Below are positions 43,381 to 52,772 of a stretch of DNA of 61,879 bases, piece by piece. The notes under the pieces are model-generated. The model was not told the DNA's origin and did not search any database. It saw only the letters and a list, made by a program, of their open reading frames with translations. Each line of letters begins with the position of its first letter. The stretch's first letter is position 1. Made by a program: the position numbers and the translations under genes. Origin of the DNA: Robiginitomaculum sp. (GTDB lineage Bacteria; Pseudomonadota; Alphaproteobacteria; Caulobacterales; Maricaulaceae); assembly GCA_002733905.1 (NCBI GenBank), contig NVXK01000004.1:1-61879 (forward strand), written 5' to 3'.

Positions 43381-44538
43381 GTGTCTGACTTAAAAGAGTT
43401 CCGTTTAGAAACGAGAACATGGCTCGAAGAAAATTGCCCACCAAAAATGCGTACACCTGTTAAATCAGACAAAGATGCATGTTGGGGCGGTCGCAATTGG
43501 GAATTTGCCAATGACGATCAAAAACTATGGCTAGACCGCATGGCGGCAAAGGGGTGGACATCACCAAGCTGGCCAAAAGAATATGGTGGTGCGGGACTTA
43601 GTCGCGCCGAAGCAAAAGTGCTCCAACAAGAAATGAATGCTATTGGTGCAAGATCACCGCTTTCTAGTTTCGGTATTTGGATGCTTGGCCCAGCCTTGTT
43701 AAAATTCGGCACTGACGAGCAAAGACTGCGTTTTTTGCCAGAGATATGCCGTGGCGAAATTCGCTGGTGTCAAGGCTATAGCGAACCTGCCGCAGGGTCT
43801 GACCTTGCAAGCCTTGCGACAAAAGCCGAAGATAAGGGTGATCATTTCCTCGTAAACGGTCAAAAAATCTGGACGAGTTACGCAGATCAAGCTGACTGGA
43901 TTTTCTGTCTGGTACGTACTGATAATACGGGCAAAAAACATCACGGCATTAGTTTTGTACTCTTCGATATGGAAAGCAAAGGCGTCACAACCAAACCAAT
44001 TTTGCTCATCTCTGGGCGCTCACCGTTTTGCGAGACGTTCTTTGAAGACGTGCAAGTACCGAAAGAAAACCTTGTCGGTGATCTTGATAAAGGTTGGTCA
44101 ATTGCGAAATATTTGCTGACCCATGAACGCGAAATGATCGGTGATATTTCTGGTACGAAAACATTAAACCAGATCATTACAGAGAAAAAATATCAACTTG
44201 GCCCAATGTTACGCGCAAGAGTGGCTGAATACGAAGTCGATGAATGGGCGTTTTCACAAACACTTAGCCGCATGCTCTCCGAAGCGAAAGCAGGGGCGAG
44301 CCTTGGGGCAAAATCATCTATGTTGAAATATTACGGCACTGAGTTGAACAAGCGAAAACATGAATTGCTAATGGACATAACAGGCCATGATGGTTTGGAG
44401 TGGGAAGGCGACGACAGTAATGACGGCGAGATTTCACGCATGTGGTTGCGGACCAAAGGCAATTCGATTGAGGGCGGTACTTCCGAAGTACAGCTCAATA
44501 TCATTTCTAAACATATTCTACAATTACCAGGCGCGTAA
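43381..44538 (+). CDS. Acyl-CoA dehydrogenase
   Basis: 385 aa from GTG at 43381, preceded by AAGGAG; an ATG at 43351 lies inside the kinase gene. FAD-dependent acyl-CoA dehydrogenase of the type named ACAD FadE17/CaiA-like: WPKEYGGAGLSRAE, CQGYSEPAAGSDLAS, FLVNGQKIWTSYA, TSEVQLNI and IEGGTSEVQLNIISKHILQLP at the C-terminus. In actinobacteria and proteobacteria such proteins often form heteromers with a second, degenerate partner; the next gene fits that partner. Confidence 0.9.
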   Translation: MSDLKEFRLETRTWLEENCPPKMRTPVKSDKDACWGGRNWEFANDDQKLWLDRMAAKGWTSPSWPKEYGGAGLSRAEAKVLQQEMNAIGARSPLSSFGIWMLGPALLKFGTDEQRLRFLPEICRGEIRWCQGYSEPAAGSDLASLATKAEDKGDHFLVNGQKIWTSYADQADWIFCLVRTDNTGKKHHGISFVLFDMESKGVTTKPILLISGRSPFCETFFEDVQVPKENLVGDLDKGWSIAKYLLTHEREMIGDISGTKTLNQIITEKKYQLGPMLRARVAEYEVDEWAFSQTLSRMLSEAKAGASLGAKSSMLKYYGTELNKRKHELLMDITGHDGLEWEGDDSNDGEISRMWLRTKGNSIEGGTSEVQLNIISKHILQLPGA

Positions 44539-44549
44539 GGAAAATATAA

Positions 44550-45671
44550 ATGGCACTTCTCTTAAACGAAGACGAGAAAATGTTAGCCGAAAGTGCGGCT
44601 GGTTTTTTCGCAGATAAAGCACCTGTTCGTCAACTGCGCGCACTGCGCGATGATAAAGACGAGACAGGTTTTTCAAAAGCACTTTGGTCTGAAATGGCCG
44701 ATATGGGCTTTACAAGCGTACTTGTTCCAGAAGAATTTGGCGGCGTAGACATGGGCTTTATGGCCGCAGGTTTGATCGCAGAAGAAATGGGCAAAAACCT
44801 GTCTGCATCTCCGTTCTTGTCAACGGCGGTTTTGGCGGCGCAAGCTTTGAAACAACATGCGAGTACAGAGCAAAAGGCGAAATACCTTCCCCAAATTTGT
44901 ACGGGTGAAACATTGTTCTCTGTCGCCCTAGACGAAACGTCTAAGCACACACCATCACAGATGGAGTTAAGGGCAACAGCTTCCGGCAACGGTTTTAAAT
45001 TGAACGGTAGCAAATGCATGGTCATTGACGGGCATGTCGCAGATCAAATCCTTGTCTTTGCCAATACGGACGATGGTCTAAGCGTATTTATCGTGCCTGC
45101 AAATGCGGACGGGCTTTCTATAGAGCGGACGATTATGGCTGATAGCCGTAATGCCGCTCGTATGGATTTTGATAATGTTGAGGTTACAGGCGAACAACTT
45201 GTTGGGGCTCTTGGCGGCGGTGTCGAAGTCTTGGACACAGTATGTAATGCAGGTCGGGCGCTTTTGGCGGCTGAAATGCTCGGCGCGTCTTCACAGGTTT
45301 TTGAGATCACAACAGCATTTTTGAAAGAGCGTAAGCAATTTGGAAAAATCATTGGCGAATTTCAGGCCTTACAACACAGGGCGTCGCATTTGTATTGTGA
45401 GTTAGAGCTCTGTCGTTCCGCTGTATTTAGCGCCTTAACGGCACTTGACGATAATGCCGAAAATGTGGGCGCAATCGTTGGTATGGCAAAAGCCAAGCTC
45501 AGTTCTGTTGCTAAACTTGCGGCCTTAGAAGCCGTGCAAATGCATGGGGGCATGGGCATGACAGACGAAATTGATGTGGGACTTTATTTAAAACGTATTC
45601 GCGTTGCACAAGAATTACTTGGTGACGCAGACTTCCACCGCGAACAAATCGCAAACCACAAGGGATATTAA
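44550..45671 (+). CDS. Acyl-CoA dehydrogenase, likely partner subunit
   Basis: 373 aa. ACAD fold: LVPEEFGGVDMGF, a middle beta domain lacking the usual TEPxxGSD form (it has FSVALDETSKHTP), LNGSKCMVIDGHVADQILVFANTD, VTGEQLVGALGGG and C-terminal QMHGGMGMTDEIDVGLYLKRI. The atypical FAD-binding middle suggests it is the non-classical half of a heteromeric dehydrogenase with the preceding gene, 11 bp upstream. Pattern known from paired FadE proteins; pairing here is inferred. Confidence 0.88.
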   Translation: MALLLNEDEKMLAESAAGFFADKAPVRQLRALRDDKDETGFSKALWSEMADMGFTSVLVPEEFGGVDMGFMAAGLIAEEMGKNLSASPFLSTAVLAAQALKQHASTEQKAKYLPQICTGETLFSVALDETSKHTPSQMELRATASGNGFKLNGSKCMVIDGHVADQILVFANTDDGLSVFIVPANADGLSIERTIMADSRNAARMDFDNVEVTGEQLVGALGGGVEVLDTVCNAGRALLAAEMLGASSQVFEITTAFLKERKQFGKIIGEFQALQHRASHLYCELELCRSAVFSALTALDDNAENVGAIVGMAKAKLSSVAKLAALEAVQMHGGMGMTDEIDVGLYLKRIRVAQELLGDADFHREQIANHKGY

Positions 45672-45672
45672 A

Positions 45673-46902
45673 ATGGATCTAGGTATTACAGAAAAGGTAA
45701 AGCCGTTAATTGCGCAAGTACGCCAAATGGTACGTGAAGAAATCATTCCATTGGATGAAGAATATCATGCAGAAGTCGGTAAGGCGGGCGACCGTTTTAA
45801 ATTTACCGATCGTCAAAATGAAATCCGCGAAGGTTTGAAAGCCAAAGCCCGTAAAAAAGGCCTCTGGAATTTTTGGCTTACGAATTCTGAACGTGGATAC
45901 GGATTGACGACTGTTGAATATGCATATCTGGCCGAGCAAATGGGTTGGTGCATGCTTGCCGCAGAAGTATTTAACTGTGCCGCGCCTGATACAGGTAATA
46001 TGGAAGTGCTTGAACGTTATGGCGATGCTGAGCATCAAGAAAAATGGTTGAAACCACTCCTTAACGGTGAAATTCGTTCAGCCTATTTGATGACAGAGCC
46101 CGATGTTGCGTCATCTGACGCAACGAATTTGGCATTTGAGGCCAAGCTTGACGGTGATGAATGGGTATTAAACGGCGAAAAATATTTTGCGTCAGGTGCC
46201 GGTGATCCACGTTGTTCAGTCTATATTCTTATGGCAAAAACATCGGATGATCCGTCTCGCCATAAACGCCATTCTATGTTTGTTATGGATGCAAAAGCTA
46301 AAGGTGTAGAAACACTTCGCCCGATGCATGTCTTTGGTCATGATGACGCACCCCACGGTCATATGCATCTTAAGTTTACAAATGTACGTATTCCTGCAAA
46401 TGGTCTTTTGCTCGGCGAAGGTCGTGGTTTTGAAGTGTCACAAGGCCGCCTCGGCCCTGGCCGTATTCATCATTGCATGCGTGCAATCGGTCAGTCGGAA
46501 CGGGCTTTGGAATTATTGTGTAAACGCTCATTGTCTCGTGAAGCATTCGGAAAAGTGTTGGCGAAACTTGGCGCGAATTACGATATTATCGCCGAAGCAC
46601 GTATTGAAATTGAACAAGCACGTTTATTATGTCTAAAAGCGGCATGGTTGATGGATCAAGGTGATTTCAGAGCGGCTGCACCATTTATCTCAATGATCAA
46701 AGTTGCTGCACCGCGCACAGCTTTGAAAATTGTTGACGAAGCAATGCAAATGTATGGTGGTACAGGGATTACACAAGATACACCGCTTGCTATGATGTGG
46801 ACGGGTATTCGTACCTTGCGCTTGGCCGATGGCCCAGACGCCGTTCATCGTATGCAGGTGGCGCGTAAAGAGTTGCGTCAATATACGAACGAAAAAATTT
46901 AA
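45673..46902 (+). CDS. ACAD10/11-like acyl-CoA dehydrogenase
   Basis: 409 aa from ATG at 45673, one base after the previous stop; AAGGGAT is the ribosome site, and the longer frame from 45604 overlaps the previous gene. It resembles the C-terminal half of animal ACAD10/11 across many motifs: FNCAAPDTGNMEVLERYG, YLMTEPDVASSDATN, ASGAGDPRC, FEVSQGRLGPGRIHHCMR, LRLADGPDAVH. In this subfamily the catalytic base is Asp near the last motif rather than the usual Glu. Its kinase half is encoded separately three genes upstream. Confidence 0.92.
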   Translation: MDLGITEKVKPLIAQVRQMVREEIIPLDEEYHAEVGKAGDRFKFTDRQNEIREGLKAKARKKGLWNFWLTNSERGYGLTTVEYAYLAEQMGWCMLAAEVFNCAAPDTGNMEVLERYGDAEHQEKWLKPLLNGEIRSAYLMTEPDVASSDATNLAFEAKLDGDEWVLNGEKYFASGAGDPRCSVYILMAKTSDDPSRHKRHSMFVMDAKAKGVETLRPMHVFGHDDAPHGHMHLKFTNVRIPANGLLLGEGRGFEVSQGRLGPGRIHHCMRAIGQSERALELLCKRSLSREAFGKVLAKLGANYDIIAEARIEIEQARLLCLKAAWLMDQGDFRAAAPFISMIKVAAPRTALKIVDEAMQMYGGTGITQDTPLAMMWTGIRTLRLADGPDAVHRMQVARKELRQYTNEKI

Positions 46903-46916
46903 CGCACTTGATATGG

Positions 46917-48641
46917 TTATGGCGCTTTGTAGATGATTTTACCGTCTACAATCGTCATAACCGTTTTCACTTTTAAGATTTCAATTTCTGGAATTGTCAT
47001 AATGTCTTTATCAAAAATGGTGAAGTCAGCGTTCTTCCCAACAGCTATTGTACCAGCGGTGTCTTCTGCAAATGCAGAATAAGCAGGCCAAAGCGTAAAC
47101 ATTTTCAATGCTTCCGCGCGCGTAACTTTCTCTTGTGGGTACCAATCTTCATTACTGAAACCAGTTTGGTCTTTACGGGCAATCGCCGCATAAAATTCGA
47201 TGCGTGGATCACCGCGTTCAACAGGGGCGTCAGACCCACCAACAATCACTGCGCCACTGTCAATAAGGCTTCTCCATGCATAGCCGCCTGCGAGCCTGTC
47301 ATGGCCAATACGGTTTGGTGCAAAGTGTAAATCACCTATGGCATGTGAGGGCTGCATGGACGCAATTACGCCCAGTTTTGCAAAACGGCCAATGTCTTTC
47401 GTGTTCAATATTTGCGAATGCTCGATACGCCAACGGGGCTGCACGACCTTACGCTCGCTCTCTGGGACATTGGCAAATGCCTCTTCAAACCAATCAAGGA
47501 CATTACGGTTCGCACGGTCGCCAATCGCATGTGCAAAAATTTGAATCCCGTTTCTGAGAGCATTTTCAAGAATAGGCAGTGTCGCCTGTTTTTCACTGAG
47601 CATTAACCCGATATTTTCTGGGTCATCATCATAAGGAGCGAGTAGGGCGGCGCCGCGAGAGCCGAGAGCACCGTCCATATATAGTTTTATGCCGCGTGTG
47701 ATTATGTGGCCATTTTTACTTGTTCTTGGCCCATCTTTCGCAATGCTTTCGAGCAAAGCCTCGGCATTATTCATATCAATGCCGTTATAAACCCGTAGCC
47801 CGATTTTTCCTGTGTCAGACAAATTTTCCAACATTTCAATATTCAGCGGGTCAGTAGACATCGAATGTGTGCCTGTCCAGCCATAGGCAGCATAGACTTC
47901 GCCGCCCTTGATGAACCCTGCTTTTCTGCGCTCAAAACTCATTTTAGGGAGTAAATCACTTACCAAGGTCGTCGCTGCATCAATTAACATGCCTGTTGGC
48001 GTCCCGTCTTTACCGATTAATATATCACCTCCGAATGGCGGCTTGGTGTTTTTCGTGATGCCGGACATTTCGAGTGCTTTTGAATTCACCACAAAGGCAT
48101 GACCATCTGCACGCTCTAAAATCACGGGTATATTAGGTGCGATTTCGTCCAAATCTTGACGTGTAGGGAAGCGGTTTTCAGGCCAATGGGTTTCTATCCA
48201 TCCTCGCCCAAATATAACGGGGGTTGAAGGGGTGTCTTTTAATGTGGCCGCAAGGCGTTGTTTTAAACAATCAATGGACGGAATATCTTCTAGATTGAGC
48301 GTCAATTCCCTGAGGCCAATATGCATTAAATGAGAATGTGCATCTACGAAACCTGGATATATATAGGCATTTTTCAAGCTGATTATTTGCGTTTTATCTG
48401 ACGGGAATTGGGAGCAATCTTTACGAGTTTGAGAGCTAAATACTTTCTCAATGACGCCGTCTGTGATGTAGATAACCCCCTTTGTCAGTACGTCGCCTTC
48501 GCCTGTATAGACAGTGGCGCGTTCAATGCATAAATCGGGGGCATATGTGTTTTTATGTGCTTCTGATTGTGGAGAATCATTACATGCGGCAAGTGCGACC
48601 GAAATCGCCAGTCCGCTGACTGATATATATGATTTCATCAC
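46917..48641 (-). CDS. Exported YtcJ-like amidohydrolase (lipoprotein)
   Basis: 574 aa with lipoprotein signal (lipobox LAAC, Cys about 20). Metal-dependent amidohydrolase of the YtcJ/amidohydrolase-3 type: YPGFVDAHSHLMHIG (His pair), IFAHAIGDRANRNVLDW, IEHSQIL, ASMQPSHA and IVGGSDAPVERGDP. LAAC-lipid anchoring means it acts at the membrane surface outside the cytoplasm. It converges on the acyl-CoA dehydrogenase operon (14 bp between stops). Substrate not predictable. Confidence 0.9.
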   Translation of the reverse strand: MMKSYISVSGLAISVALAACNDSPQSEAHKNTYAPDLCIERATVYTGEGDVLTKGVIYITDGVIEKVFSSQTRKDCSQFPSDKTQIISLKNAYIYPGFVDAHSHLMHIGLRELTLNLEDIPSIDCLKQRLAATLKDTPSTPVIFGRGWIETHWPENRFPTRQDLDEIAPNIPVILERADGHAFVVNSKALEMSGITKNTKPPFGGDILIGKDGTPTGMLIDAATTLVSDLLPKMSFERRKAGFIKGGEVYAAYGWTGTHSMSTDPLNIEMLENLSDTGKIGLRVYNGIDMNNAEALLESIAKDGPRTSKNGHIITRGIKLYMDGALGSRGAALLAPYDDDPENIGLMLSEKQATLPILENALRNGIQIFAHAIGDRANRNVLDWFEEAFANVPESERKVVQPRWRIEHSQILNTKDIGRFAKLGVIASMQPSHAIGDLHFAPNRIGHDRLAGGYAWRSLIDSGAVIVGGSDAPVERGDPRIEFYAAIARKDQTGFSNEDWYPQEKVTRAEALKMFTLWPAYSAFAEDTAGTIAVGKNADFTIFDKDIMTIPEIEILKVKTVMTIVDGKIIYKAP

Positions 48642-48764
48642 GTCTCTCCCTTGGATTTCTCTGCCATATTAGCTCATTTGGTATAAAAGGATAGGGAGAA
48701 ACTATATAGGGTATATGGGGATTAAATGCACATTAAGACAAATTACGCATTGCATTTTTAAAGG

Positions 48765-48787
48765 CTTGGTAATAGTTTTCCACCAAG
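48765..48787. promoter_or_regulatory. Inverted repeat in the nuo promoter region
   Basis: CTTGGT and ACCAAG, 6-bp arms with 11 bases between, about 100 bp before nuoA in a 246-bp non-coding gap that must hold the nuo promoter. It could be an operator or leader hairpin. I could not assign -35/-10 boxes. Confidence 0.3.
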
Positions 48788-48887
48788 TTGAGCGTTGGGA
48801 GGCGTGAGTCTTTTTCCTGCGCTGAAATTTGAGACCAATAAAACGTGACCGAAATGTCATGTATGACCATCTAAGAAAGTAAGACGT

Positions 48888-49298
48888 ATGTCTGACGGTT
48901 CACAAGTTCAAGAAGCGGTGCAATCTACCGCGTATCTGGCCTTTTTATCTGATTATTTGCCGATTGTGTTCTTATTGGCGATTGCGCTCATTATCTCTTT
49001 GGCATTTTTGTTGATGGCGAAGATATTCGCGCCGTCTAGCCCAGATGCAGAGAAAATATCGACATATGAGTGCGGATTTAACGCATTCGATGATTCGCGC
49101 ATGAAATTTGATGTGCGTTTCTACCTTGTCGCAATTTTATTCATCATTTTTGACCTCGAAGTCGCATTTTTGTTTCCGTGGGCCGTGTCCTTGGAACAAA
49201 TTGGGGTGTATGGTTGGTCAGTCGTAATGATATTTTTAGTAGAACTGGCCATTGGCCTTATTTATGCTTGGAAGAAAGGGGCTTTGGACTGGGAGTAA
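48888..49298 (+). CDS. nuoA: NADH-quinone oxidoreductase subunit A
   Basis: 136-aa membrane subunit of complex I at the interface of the membrane and peripheral arms. Three helices; conserved loop KISTYECGFNAFDDSRMKFDVRFYLVAILFI with the quinone-site Cys, then EVAFLFPWAV. First gene of the nuo operon, its N-terminus somewhat longer than in many relatives. Confidence 0.95.
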   Translation: MSDGSQVQEAVQSTAYLAFLSDYLPIVFLLAIALIISLAFLLMAKIFAPSSPDAEKISTYECGFNAFDDSRMKFDVRFYLVAILFIIFDLEVAFLFPWAVSLEQIGVYGWSVVMIFLVELAIGLIYAWKKGALDWE

Positions 49299-49325
49299 TC
49301 CTAAGAAAAGGCTTTAGAGAAGGGT

Positions 49326-49868
49326 ATGTCGCAAATAATCGTAAATTCTACACCAACATACGATCCCAAAAAACATGATCCGTTTTTTGATGGAATGTCT
49401 GACCAATTGGCTGACAAGGGATTCCTTGTTGCGCCTGCCGATGATCTGATTAATTGGGCGCGTACGGGTTCACTGATGTGGATGACGTTCGGCCTTGCGT
49501 GTTGCGCGGTCGAGATGATGCAAGCGGCGATGCCGCGTTATGATCTTGAACGTTTCGGGTTTGCACCCCGCGCCAGTCCGCGCCAGTCCGATGTAATGAT
49601 TGTTGCGGGAACGCTGACAAACAAAATGGCACCTGCGCTCCGTAAAGTTTATGACCAAATGCCAAACCCACGCTATGTGATCTCTATGGGGTCATGCGCG
49701 AATGGTGGCGGGTATTATCATTATTCCTACGCAGTTGTGCGCGGTTGTGACCGTATTTTGCCTGTCGATATTTATATCCCGGGCTGCCCTCCAACAGCGG
49801 AAGCTTTGGTTTATGGGGTGCTGCAATTGCAAAAGAAAATTCACCGTCAAGGTAATATTGAACGCTAG
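49326..49868 (+). CDS. nuoB: NADH-quinone oxidoreductase subunit B
   Basis: 180-aa peripheral-arm subunit that holds cluster N2, the last iron-sulfur cluster before quinone. All four cysteines are present: tandem pair in [19 protein letters not shown] and [11 protein letters not shown]. The conserved [14 protein letters not shown] is intact. Confidence 0.96.
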   Translation: MSQIIVNSTPTYDPKKHDPFFDGMSDQLADKGFLVAPADDLINWARTGSLMWMTFGLACCAVEMMQAAMPRYDLERFGFAPRASPRQSDVMIVAGTLTNKMAPALRKVYDQMPNPRYVISMGSCANGGGYYHYSYAVVRGCDRILPVDIYIPGCPPTAEALVYGVLQLQKKIHRQGNIER

Positions 49869-49879
49869 AAAAGAGAAGA

Positions 49880-50476
49880 TTGTTGGAAGATTTAAAAACA
49901 CATATTCTTGAAGCCCTCGGAAGTGCGGTTAACGGTGCCGAGATTAGCTTTGGTGAGTTGGTTTTGCATGCGCGCCGCGAAGAAATTGTCAAGACAATGG
50001 CATTTTTACGCGATGATCCATTGTGCAGGTTTACAACACTCATTGATCTGTGTGGTGTTGACTATCCCGAGCGTGAACGTCGTTTCGATGTGGTTTATCA
50101 TATGCTGTCCATGCATTTAAACCACCGTATCCGCATTAAAATCACGACGGATGAAGACACGGCTGTGCATACGCTTATCGGTCTGTTCCCAAATGCCAAT
50201 TGGTATGAACGTGAAGCGTTTGATATGTATGGCATTGCATTTGACGAACATCCTGATTTACGCCGTTTGCTCACCGATTATGGTTTTGAGGGCTATCCGC
50301 TCCGCAAAGACTTCCCGTTAACAGGTTTTGTCGAAGTTCGTTATGACGAAGAACGCAAATCTGTCATCTACGAACCCGTCAATCTTCCGCAAGAATTCCG
50401 CGATTTCGATTTCATGTCTCCATGGGAAGGCGCAAAATATGTGCTCGACGAAGAGACTAAGGGTGAGGAGGCTTGA
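49880..50476 (+). CDS. nuoC: NADH-quinone oxidoreductase subunit C
   Basis: 198-aa peripheral-arm subunit that stabilises NuoD/NuoB. Motifs LIDLCGVDYPERERRFDVVYHMLS, WYEREAFDMYGIAFDEHPDLRRLLTDYGFEGYPLRKDFPL are canonical. The start is TTG at 49880 (second TTG alongside), with AAGAGAAG upstream. Separate from nuoD, unlike the NuoCD fusion of enterobacteria. Confidence 0.93.
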   Translation: MLEDLKTHILEALGSAVNGAEISFGELVLHARREEIVKTMAFLRDDPLCRFTTLIDLCGVDYPERERRFDVVYHMLSMHLNHRIRIKITTDEDTAVHTLIGLFPNANWYEREAFDMYGIAFDEHPDLRRLLTDYGFEGYPLRKDFPLTGFVEVRYDEERKSVIYEPVNLPQEFRDFDFMSPWEGAKYVLDEETKGEEA

Positions 50477-50479
50477 TCG

Positions 50480-50899
50480 ATGACAAAAACTAAATCAGGG
50501 TCTTGTCTTTGTGGCGCTGTGACATTCACGGCAACACCGCATACAATGGGTATGCGTGCATGCCATTGCAATACTTGCCGCCGTTGGAGCGCTGGGCCAT
50601 TTATGACCTTAGGGTGTGATGATGTAGCGTTTGATGATGAATCTCAACTTGGTGTGTTTAAAACATCAGAGTGGGGCGAACGGGGATTTTGTAAAACATG
50701 CGGTACGTCTTTGTTTTGGCGCATGCAAGATAAGTCAGGCTATGGTGTTTCTATATCTGCTTTTGAAGAGACTGACGATATCCCTTTCGGGTTAGAGTTC
50801 TTCATTGATGAAAAGCCCGCGAACTACGAATTTGCAGGCTCTGCTAAAAAGCTAACGGGTAAAGAGGTCTTCGCAATGTTTACGCAGGATGATAATTAA
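50480..50899 (+). CDS. GFA/CENP-V family zinc protein inside the nuo operon
   Basis: 139-aa Mss4-like zinc-binding domain, known from glutathione-dependent formaldehyde-activating enzyme and CENP-V. Zinc cysteines: [19 protein letters not shown] and [12 protein letters not shown]. The real catalytic function of most members is unknown. It begins 3 bases after the nuoC stop and its stop overlaps the nuoD ATG by one base, so it is an integral part of the transcript. Complex I does not need such a protein in other bacteria; it may be a hitch-hiker or have a role in zinc/thiol chemistry. Confidence 0.88.
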   Translation: MTKTKSGSCLCGAVTFTATPHTMGMRACHCNTCRRWSAGPFMTLGCDDVAFDDESQLGVFKTSEWGERGFCKTCGTSLFWRMQDKSGYGVSISAFEETDDIPFGLEFFIDEKPANYEFAGSAKKLTGKEVFAMFTQDDN

Positions 50900-52086
50900 T
50901 GACTGAAGTCACTCAAATCGACGACCGTAAATTTACGATCAATTTTGGCCCTCAGCATCCTGCTGCCCATGGTGTGTTGCGCCTTGTGCTTGAGCTTGAA
51001 GGTGAAGTTGTAGAACGTGTTGATCCGCATATTGGTCTTTTACATCGTGGTACGGAAAAGCTGATCGAGCATAAAACATATATGCAGGCCATCCCGTATT
51101 TTGACCGCCTTGATTATGTTGCGCCGATGAACCAAGAGCATGCATTCTGTATGGCTGTTGAGAAAATCATGGACATCGAAGTGCCACGCCGCGCACAATT
51201 TATTCGCGTTATCTTCTCTGAAATCGGCCGTATTCTTAGTCATATTTTGAACGTAACCACACAAGCCATGGACGTTGGCGCACTTACGCCACCTGTTTGG
51301 GGCTTTGAAGAGCGTGAAAAACTAATGGTGTTCTATGAGCGTGCCTCTGGTTCGCGTATGCATGCGGCCTATTTTCGTGTAGGCGGCGTTCGCCAAGATT
51401 TACCACAAGATTTGCTTGATGATATTCTTGAATGGTGCGAGCAATTCCCGCAGAAAATGCATGATATTGAAACGCTGCTCACTAATAACAGAATTTTCAA
51501 ACAACGTAATGTCGATATTGGCGTTATCTCAAAGCAAGACTGTTTTGATTGGGGCTATAGTGGTGTTATGGTACGTGGTTCCGGCATGGCGTGGGATTTA
51601 CGCCGTTCGCAACCCTATGAAGTTTATGACGAGCTAGAGTTTAAAATCCCTCTCGGTAAAAACGGCGATTGCTATGACCGTTATTTGTGCCGCATGGAAG
51701 AAATGTACGAGAGTACGAAAATTATTCAGCAATGCTTGAGAATGATGCCAGAAGGCCCTGTTTTATCTGATAATAAAAAAGTAACGCCGCCGCGCCGCGC
51801 AGAAATGAAACAATCAATGGAAGCGCTCATTCATCACTTTAAACTCTATACAGAGGGTTTTCATGTGCCTGCCGCTGAAGTTTACACCGCCGTAGAAGCG
51901 CCAAAAGGCGAATTCGGCGTGTATTTGGTCGCTGATGGTTCTAACAAGCCATATCGTTGCAAAGTCCGCGCACCGGGCTTTACCCATTTGGCATCTATGG
52001 ATTACGTTTGTCGTGGCCATATGCTTGCTGATGTATCTGCCATTCTTGGTTCACTAGATATCGTATTCGGGGAGGTGGACCGATGA
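50899..52086 (+). CDS. nuoD: NADH-quinone oxidoreductase subunit D
   Basis: 395-aa 49-kDa subunit forming the quinone pocket with NuoB. Typical motifs: [71 protein letters not shown] and the C-terminal DIVFGEVDR. The stop overlaps nuoE start by 4 bp. Confidence 0.96.
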   Translation: MTEVTQIDDRKFTINFGPQHPAAHGVLRLVLELEGEVVERVDPHIGLLHRGTEKLIEHKTYMQAIPYFDRLDYVAPMNQEHAFCMAVEKIMDIEVPRRAQFIRVIFSEIGRILSHILNVTTQAMDVGALTPPVWGFEEREKLMVFYERASGSRMHAAYFRVGGVRQDLPQDLLDDILEWCEQFPQKMHDIETLLTNNRIFKQRNVDIGVISKQDCFDWGYSGVMVRGSGMAWDLRRSQPYEVYDELEFKIPLGKNGDCYDRYLCRMEEMYESTKIIQQCLRMMPEGPVLSDNKKVTPPRRAEMKQSMEALIHHFKLYTEGFHVPAAEVYTAVEAPKGEFGVYLVADGSNKPYRCKVRAPGFTHLASMDYVCRGHMLADVSAILGSLDIVFGEVDR

Positions 52087-52772
52087 GTTCAAGACGTCTT
52101 GCCAAAAATCAACCTACTGATTTCAAGCTTTCCAAAAAAGCACTTAAAGAAATCGAAGTTTGGGCGAAAAAATATCCAAAAGACCGCCGCCGTTCCGCGC
52201 TTATTCCTGCGCTTTGGATCGCGCAAAAAGACGCTGATGGTTGGTTGCCCGAAATGGCAATCCGTGAGCTAGGCGACTTGCTCGGCATGGCGTATATCCG
52301 TGTCTACGAAGTGGCGACATTCTATACCATGTTCAATCTAGAACCTGTCGGCACACATCATATTCAACTTTGCGGTACAACACCGTGTTGGTTGCGTGGT
52401 GCGGGTGAACTTAAAAAAGTTTGCGAAAGTAAAATTGGGCCAAAGGGTTCCGTGAGCGCAGACGGTAAATTAAGCTGGATCGAAGTCGAATGCCTCGGTG
52501 CATGTGCAAATGCACCAATGGTGCAAATCAGCAATGCAGACGGCGACGATTATTACGAAGATTTGACCGAAGAAAACTTTGGTAAACTTATCGATGATCT
52601 GGCCGCAGGCCGTCCTGTAAAAGCAGGCCCGCAAAATGATCGTCATACATCAGAACCAACGGGCGGCGCGTCTACGCTGAACACCAAGGGGCTGTATAAT
52701 AAAATCAAAGCTAAAAAGCTTCCAAATAGTCAGGCGAAAAAAGCCGCTGCTAAGAAAAAGGTGAAATCATAA
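52083..52772 (+). CDS. nuoE: NADH-quinone oxidoreductase subunit E
   Basis: 229-aa 24-kDa subunit with the N1a [2Fe-2S] cluster: cysteines in [15 protein letters not shown] and [34 protein letters not shown] is conserved. The C-terminal tail after about residue 175 is longer than the E. coli form and becomes Lys-rich at the end ([19 protein letters not shown]). Overlaps nuoD and nuoF. Confidence 0.95.
   Translation: MSSRRLAKNQPTDFKLSKKALKEIEVWAKKYPKDRRRSALIPALWIAQKDADGWLPEMAIRELGDLLGMAYIRVYEVATFYTMFNLEPVGTHHIQLCGTTPCWLRGAGELKKVCESKIGPKGSVSADGKLSWIEVECLGACANAPMVQISNADGDDYYEDLTEENFGKLIDDLAAGRPVKAGPQNDRHTSEPTGGASTLNTKGLYNKIKAKKLPNSQAKKAAAKKKVKS

Noticed and set aside
49561-49590. Tandem CGCCAGTCCG repeats in nuoB
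   Set aside because: They encode the conserved ASPRQSD motif of NuoB; repetition comes from codon choice in a fixed protein motif.
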